Positions 57,609-64,000 of a stretch of DNA of 64,000 nt are shown here, in pieces. The notes below the pieces were generated by a model that worked only from the letters and a program-made list of their open reading frames with translations, did no database searches and had not been told where the DNA came from. Source of the stretch: Sweltsa coloradensis (taxonomy: Eukaryota; Arthropoda; Insecta; Plecoptera; Chloroperlidae); contig JAMZAV010001441.1 in assembly GCA_024449915.1 (NCBI GenBank), forward strand, positions 1 to 64,000. The letters run 5' to 3'. The position numbers and the translations under genes were made by a program. Each line of letters begins with the position of its first letter. Within the stretch, counting starts at the first letter, position 1.

Positions 57609-59258
57609 CTGCAACAAGAAACAAACAAACACAGTTTAGTACACTGGACAAGGCCGGAGAGAAAAGTGTTTTGAAGTTCCTATACCGGGATAACACAACA
57701 TTGGGATTGGCTATGAATAACTCGTTGTATAAACTATACAATAATTGGCTAAGGGGGGGGGGGGTCATTAAATATATTCAGAAATAATTTCCCAAGGGGA
57801 AGAACGTAAAAAGGTGGAATTATTTCACAGAAAATTAAGGTTTTTAACAACTTCGTTCATTTAGAAATAAACCAAATTTAGTTAGAAAAATCTTGGCCTC
57901 CCTTTTTCCTAATTACTACTTTACCATAGTTTTTACCAGTGAACAATCTCCTAGCTTCAAGCTAAAGGCTGCGACTAAGTTATGAGACAACAGTAGCCAA
58001 ACCATGGACGAGAACCGACAATCTTACACACACACAACTTATCTGGAGACCACGTTATTGTGATATTTTTCAATCCCAAATAAATTATTTTGGGCAGATT
58101 ATTTTGTTTTGCATGTTTTGTTGGATATTTTAAAATATATACTAAAGGTTCTTATTGCGCCTCTCTGTTCACGTGTCTGTGTGCTAGACTTGTAAATGTC
58201 ACTGTTTCTGTGTTGTACAGCCCAAGTTAACCTACTGCACGTTGCATGCTGAGCACGAGCTATGTTTACGAGGTTCTGAGCATATTTAGCCTAATGTCAA
58301 GCAGACTTCTGTCGCAGAACAGCTGGTTGGTGGGAATCTACGACATTCGTTGATTATGTTGTATGTTGTGCTCCTTGATTAGTTTCAGATGCAGAGAACA
58401 GATGGTTCTACCGCGGGCGCTACAGAACCTGCTGCAGCGTTGCAGAGGGAGGCAGGAGCAAACAGTCATACTGTGTGATTATTTATTTATTTTAGTACCT
58501 AACTAAAGTTATAAAAAAAATTCAAATGAGGAAAATAAATTAAAGGGATTACATAAATGCAAACAAAATGATGAATAGAAATTAAACATTTTTTAAACTA
58601 CAATACAGAGGATGAAGGTACACATGGAGAAGTAAATTCTTTGATAACATATATTTTACAAAAAAGATAGTATTAAAAATGTGAAATCAAGATATAAATT
58701 TTGAAAATTAAACTAAAATGCATGTAATATGATTGAAAAGAGGTATACGGGAAATGAAGAAAATGAAAAGATAAAACGAAAAAAAGAAAAAAAACGATCG
58801 AACCATCTAAAAAATGTACACACAACATATCATATATTAGAGAAAATAAGTATATAATGATAATTGGAATGAGGAAATGAAGCTAAGTCTAGGCCACAAT
58901 ATTATGCAAACCCACGCAACGTATGAATAAACATATCAGTGCTTGCCAAGTACACCGAGCTATTAGGATTCACAAGCCCCCCTGGCTTGGAGTAACACGC
59001 ACGTGAGCTTAGCATGCGTAGCTCGTGTATTGTGCGTATAAGGTCCGACTCGCAGGTATAATGCAATGATTGGGACTCAAGAGATGGTAATCAGGAAGGG
59101 CGGATTGAAGATCTTCAGCATTCCGATGTTGCAACCGAAGTACACGCGCGTACAAGAGCCCTGCACACACTTCCTACTTCCTAGCCGTGCGCTGGGAGTG
59201 GTCCCGACAAGAGGTGTCACTTCTTTTCTCATGACTGATTAGGTTTCGTTACCGTTTA
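57609..59258. other. No gene recognised
   Basis: AT-rich; a G-run near 57747-57756. No supported feature. Confidence 0.35.
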
Positions 59259-59440
59259 GCCGTCCGCGGTGGCGCACACGATTAGGGCGCTGGTCCGAAG
59301 AGTAAAGCTCTGCTCTACAAGGGCGTGGGTTCGGATCACGCTAGACATGTTTTTTGTAATCATCCTTCACCATCACCACTCGTCGTCTCAAATAACCTTA
59401 GTGTATTAATAGGGACGTAAAGCAACAAAACAAATCATTT
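59259..59440 (+). repeat. SINE, CCGTCCGCGG family, copy 3
   Basis: CCGTCCGCGGTGGCGCACAC, GGGCGCTGGTCCGAAGAG, B box GTGGGTTCGGATCACG, tail CATCACCACTCGTCGTCTCA and TTAGTGTATTAATAGGGACG. The clearest copy in the window. Confidence 0.85.
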
Positions 59441-59542
59441 GTTACAATTTTATCTTACACCACGAGAACGTGCAGAATAAAGTGCACTTTATACTAGGGA
59501 GCGAAGCTCTCCTTCCCGTCCATCCGTCTGTGCGTGAGTCAC

Positions 59543-59690
59543 GTCTCACGAACAAACCCGAACACGTCTCACGAACAAACCCGAACACGTCTCACGAACA
59601 AACCCGAACACGTCTCACGAACAAACCCGAACACGTCTCACGAACAAACCCGAACACGTCTCACGAACAAACACGAACATGGTTCCGATT
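59543..59690 (+). repeat. Minisatellite, 23-bp unit, 6 copies
   Basis: GTCTCACGAACAAACCCGAA then CAC repeats exactly from 59543 at 23-bp steps; the last unit has CACGAAC. The NKPEH/TNPNTS-type frames are repeat products. Confidence 0.95.
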
Positions 59691-59728
59691 GTATTCAACG
59701 AGGACGACACAGATGTGTTTGATGACGG

Positions 59729-59745
59729 ACCCGGCACCTCCACCA
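59729..59745 (+). repeat. 17-nt tRNA-3'-end motif
   Basis: Perfect copy 40 nt after the 23-bp minisatellite; CCA followed by AAA. TGACG before it and CGTCA after it can pair. Confidence 0.85.
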
Positions 59746-62215
59746 AAATACGTCAAATTTGGAGGGATTGTTATTTGTGTATCCTTCTTTTACAATCTGA
59801 TTCGCTCACTATTTTGGGTTCTGCCATACACGTGCTTGTTTATTATTGATTGCTTATTAATTAATTATAACGTGAAATAAATCCTGCCATTGCAATATAC
59901 AACACATATTGAATAATGATATGAAATAGCTGTATTATCATGATTGCATGGATGTGTTGCGTACTGTGGTATGTGTGTTGTATTAATAATCAGAGATGAT
60001 GGTGATGAAATGAATGTTTATGCATTAACAAGTCCTTACTTGGCGTATGTAAATATAGACTTGTGATCGTTACGACTAAATAAGCATGTTATTCTCTGAG
60101 AGTGGGTTGGCCTAACTATCAGATGATGATGATGATTGAAACGCCCACTAGGAAGTAGGAAGCCTCTTGGCCATCACTGTACTCACTTCACACCCTAGAC
60201 CCTGAGGTTGTAAATATTACACGTATGTATGTATAGCTTCATTAGCGCCGGTTGAAGAGCCTCTCCAGCCATTGGGTACGCGTTAGTGTTGTGTTAGTAA
60301 GTGTAGCTCCCCGCCCTAATGCAGCCACACTGCAACAATAACACGGGGCTGTTTGCTCGGCATCAGCTGCTGGGCTGGGCTGGGGTGGCTGGCGCGGCGC
60401 CCAGGTGGGACGCTCAAGGTCAAAGCGCTACCCCTAAGAGCGAGGATTCTCAGCTGCGCACGCGCTGTAGCCAGTCATTCAGCTCGATAACGTCATGAGA
60501 GTAACTTTACCAGGTGGGTGGGTGGGTAGATACGTTTCGGTTTCAGTTTTCATAATTAATACATAAATACATTTGTATTTAGAGTCTATACCACCTAGTC
60601 ACAAAACGAAAATGTGATTTGGTGTCTCCCTACCCCAGATTGTTGTGGCTTTCGTTGTAATTTTTAATAATGATTTTGATGTTGTATTTTTTAGAGGGGG
60701 GACGGGGGACCGAATTTAAATTAAAATAACATTCTTCTTGGGTTGTAGTTAATCTACTTCTGTTCGGAATCCTCATACACTCGCAAGACCAAGATTCCGC
60801 CGAAGCAACTGGGTTATTGACATAGATGACAGGAGAGGGCGGTGCCCCAGATCGAAATGATAGAATAACACGTGCGCGGAGCAGAGCCGAGCTACAGCTG
60901 TTTGATGTGTTGATCTTTGTGCCTGAACCAATCAAACAGGGGTGGGTCCTATCGGATTTCACCCCGCGTCTCCACTGGAGCCAACTTCTCACCTCTCTGC
61001 TTTGATCACTCGCTCGGACGAAATGAAATCGATCAGGATGAAAAGACTTTCCGCCCTAAGATGGGGTGAGGGGGGGGGGTTGACGCGGGTATATCTGAGG
61101 GGGGGGGGTTGAAGCTCGGGACCTAAACATCAACTTCCGTGTGTACATTAGCAATCTGTTACTCCGCTGTCCTCGCGGACATTACGGAGGGAAAACCCCA
61201 CGTCAACAGTTTGAGGCTGTATTTCTTTCAGGGTTAAATATTTCTAAAGGCGCATTCATAACTCGACTGTGTCAATATTTACCTAGCCTTGGGTTAAAAT
61301 TAAAATAACGTTAGTGATTGTGACTGGCGTATTTAGGGAAAAGTAAAGTGAGGGCGAGAAAGAATATTCCCATAAAACGAAAGAGACGAAACGAAATTAT
61401 GAGTAATTTTTAGCACCACTTTGGGGCAAAACAAAAGCAAAGATGCTGTTTATTTTCATCAGAAATACTTGCCACATAAATCTCATAACTGCGTTTTTGT
61501 TAGACCTTTATATAAGTTGCCAGCTCCAAAGTTCCTAAAAATATCAAGGAAAGAAAGATACACTACCTTCTATTTCATTTACTATTATTTTCACCACCAA
61601 TCCACCCCATTTCGTCATAACCCCACTAACCTGGCTCTGCCCCTGGCCGTTATCTTTCCATTGTGCGCCCGGCCAGAAGCTTTCAGCCTCCGATAGATCG
61701 AATGTTCCTGGTCGGGATTCCATCACCAGCAACGATCATTCCTTTCTCTTCTCACCCCATCGCTCCGAGCCTCGCCGTCCATAATGAATCCATCAACCCC
61801 TCTGTTTTATGTATGACCGGCTGAATGTTCGCAGAGTCCAAGATTTACTGGCCGTAAGAACGAGAACGAAGGGATAAAACATAATTGTACGGCCCACTGG
61901 ACTGGAAGCAATCACCTCTGTACCGCGGGGTGGGTTAGCTCCTCAAAGTATCACTTTGCAGACAGTCCAGCCGTCCGTGCGTGTGTAACGTCTCACGATA
62001 ATAAGTTAACAGAACACGACGACACCCGAATGCCATTACATTTTGTTGGCATTTCCTTAAAAAATTATGATACATGAAGTTTTTGGTAACCCTATATATA
62101 AGGAGAATGGTGGGAGGGGGATGGAAGGGGGGCTATCCCCTCAAAAAAGTTTTGAAATGCATGTGCCCGGCAACGTGAACAAGAGCCAAATATTTACTTT
62201 TATATCCCTCGTCTG
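59746..62215. other. No gene recognised
   Basis: Short GATGAT and GGTGGGTG tracts (about 60123, 60515), G-runs near 61070-61110. A 120-codon minus-strand frame at 60630-60992 has no recognised domain. Confidence 0.35.
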
Positions 62216-62232
62216 ACCCGGCACCTCCACCA
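62216..62232 (+). repeat. 17-nt tRNA-3'-end motif
   Basis: Perfect copy; CCA followed by ACA. CTCGT before it and ACGAG after it can pair; TCTGA stands immediately before and again 8 nt after. Confidence 0.85.
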
Positions 62233-63243
62233 ACAACGAGTCTGAAACGTTGTAAGGTAAACGTATTATTTTTATTTCTCCCTCTTTGGTCTACTTCCCC
62301 CCCCCCCCCAACCGTAAGCTAACCTAGCCGATACTGCGTCACTGTTAATTCACCCGTTGATGAAGCAGTATTGCAAAGTTAGGAGAGCACAGTACAACTA
62401 TCGCAATTGATCAAGTAACAAAATGATGGTAATTAAATTACTGAATATACCAAATCAACTTAGAAGAAAATAAGATCGTAAATCTTTAAGAACTATTCAC
62501 TCATGCTCAAAGATTAACTTCCGAATAACGACATGTCTTATATCAGCCCCCGTTACTTACGTCATTTACAATGTGGAGGAGATACCCTCTATACAATACT
62601 AGACAGTAAGGGAATTACTTTTATCAAACTAAACTTTCCTTCACTGTGACAAAGGAGTCAACTTTTGCGTTGCATTCTGCGCTTCTGCGAAAAATGGCCA
62701 AATGTAATGGTATAGCTTGCGAAGAAAAACTATTGATGTAAACTTTTTATGTGAAAATAGCTTTTATCAAATGAGAGCGCATTTATCATTTACAAAAGCA
62801 CGGGATTGTTTCTTATTTTTATTTCGTGACTGTAATGACCTGGAAGGTTTTTATGTATGAAAGATAAGTGGACGTTCCCTGGTTTTCTCTCAATGCAGAG
62901 AGAAGTTGGATGGTGCCCTGGTTGGAACGAGCCGAGCGTCTTGTGTGAAGAACTCTGAGTCGTTCAGAGCATAAAACCATTAGGCCTCGTGCGTCTCGCC
63001 CACATTCGTGTGAGCAACAGACTGATAAAACCAATAGCAGTGCTATGAACACCACATTAGCATTGAATTAATGATGTTTGTACGTGATGAAAGCCAATAG
63101 TCTAGGTAATGAATAGGTTCTGCTGTCATATCGTGTGACGAGCGTGATTGATGACATCTTGATTGAATTATTCAATGCTGGTTGGTTGGTTGCATTGCAT
63201 GATAAATAATATATAGGGCCGGCATACAATAGGCAGACGACGG
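62233..63243. other. No gene recognised
   Basis: A C-run near 62298-62309; otherwise unique sequence. Confidence 0.35.
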
Positions 63244-63500
<257 letters not shown>

Positions 63501-64000
63501 GGGATAGCGGGCGGGGACAACACATCTGCACAGTGTCAACAGAGGACACGCCCACGCATAAGTACACGCAGTCAACACCTTCACCCTTCTCTCGCTATTC
63601 TTCGGCTCACATGTAGCCTAAACCTTAGTATGAAACCACCTTGGACGAGCACGGGATGACTTTTGTAAAACTTTAAAAGTCGCTTCATCGCTAAATTCAG
63701 CAGATTTCCCATAGGATAGGCCTACATTCAGGATTAAGTTGTCCCCTAGTTTGTAAAGGAAGGATATGCGCATAGCTCTACCAGACATTTTCACGTTCCA
63801 AGAAAATGTGTCTTGTAGAAATTTTGGCTATCGTTTTATGGCATATTTACAGTCAGTTACTAGGAAAAAAAACTAAGCAATATAATGAATAAATCTCTGA
63901 TAGAGCTATGCACAAATCCTTTCACAGCAACCATATCAGGTTTCTAAATTTTAGTGTGAATATTAGAGGCAAATAGGAGCGTTCCAGAATAAGCCCTACT
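63501..64000. other. No gene recognised
   Basis: Unique sequence to the window end. Confidence 0.35.

Overview
This window looks like non-coding animal (metazoan) nuclear DNA. It has no bacterial gene packing. Open frames are short and mostly fall in repeats. It carries several tRNA-derived SINE families, many terminal-inverted-repeat (TIR) mini-transposons, microsatellites, minisatellites and one long satellite array. A lophotrochozoan, possibly a mollusc, is my guess from the style of the SINEs, for example a conserved GTCGTAAAAGGCGA-type box; that is inference, not proof. I could not recognise a complete protein-coding gene on either strand. The window could be intergenic or lie inside one or more very long introns. 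Three short stretches look like possible exons (24888-24954 on +, 15676-15755 and 57513-57608 on -), all at low confidence.

Layout. 0.5-1.0 kb: SINE-like repeat. 1.9-2.6 kb: TTAA-flanked MITE inside copies of a tRNA-end-like motif. 3.3 kb: 79-bp duplication. 5.8 kb: small MITE. 6.1-7.2 kb: 86-bp satellite. 8.2-9.7 kb: small duplications. 10.3-10.7 kb: hAT-type MITE. 13.2-15.5 kb: TGTC microsatellite, a SINE, a TIR element and a cluster of the 17-nt motif. 17.3-18.1 kb: palindrome running into a 63-bp satellite. 20.0-22.8 kb: large foldback between direct repeats, then tandem units carrying a tRNA-Gly-like segment. 23-46 kb: mostly unique sequence with scattered SINEs, MITEs, a perfect 19-bp hairpin (36.3 kb), a 23/30-bp minisatellite (40.5 kb) and a LINE reverse-transcriptase scrap (41.8 kb). 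46.8-47.3 kb: about 50-bp minisatellite. 47.5-54.7 kb: about 35 copies of a 208-bp satellite, each with a 20-bp-arm hairpin. 55.7-57.1 kb: MITE, RTE-like tail with (CA)n, and a SINE. 59.3-59.7 kb: SINE and 23-bp minisatellite. 63.2-63.5 kb: GACA/GACG microsatellite.

The most unusual signal is a 17-nt sequence, ACCCGGCACCTCCACCA, found in 12 perfect copies in both orientations, plus four imperfect ones. The flanks share no obvious homology. It reads as the 3' end of a tRNA (closest to tRNA-Ala from memory) including the CCA tail, which eukaryotic tRNA genes do not encode. Its length equals a 3' CCA tRNA fragment or a retrotransposon primer-binding site. Six of the 12 copies sit within 1.4 kb (13.88-15.31 kb), three in each orientation.
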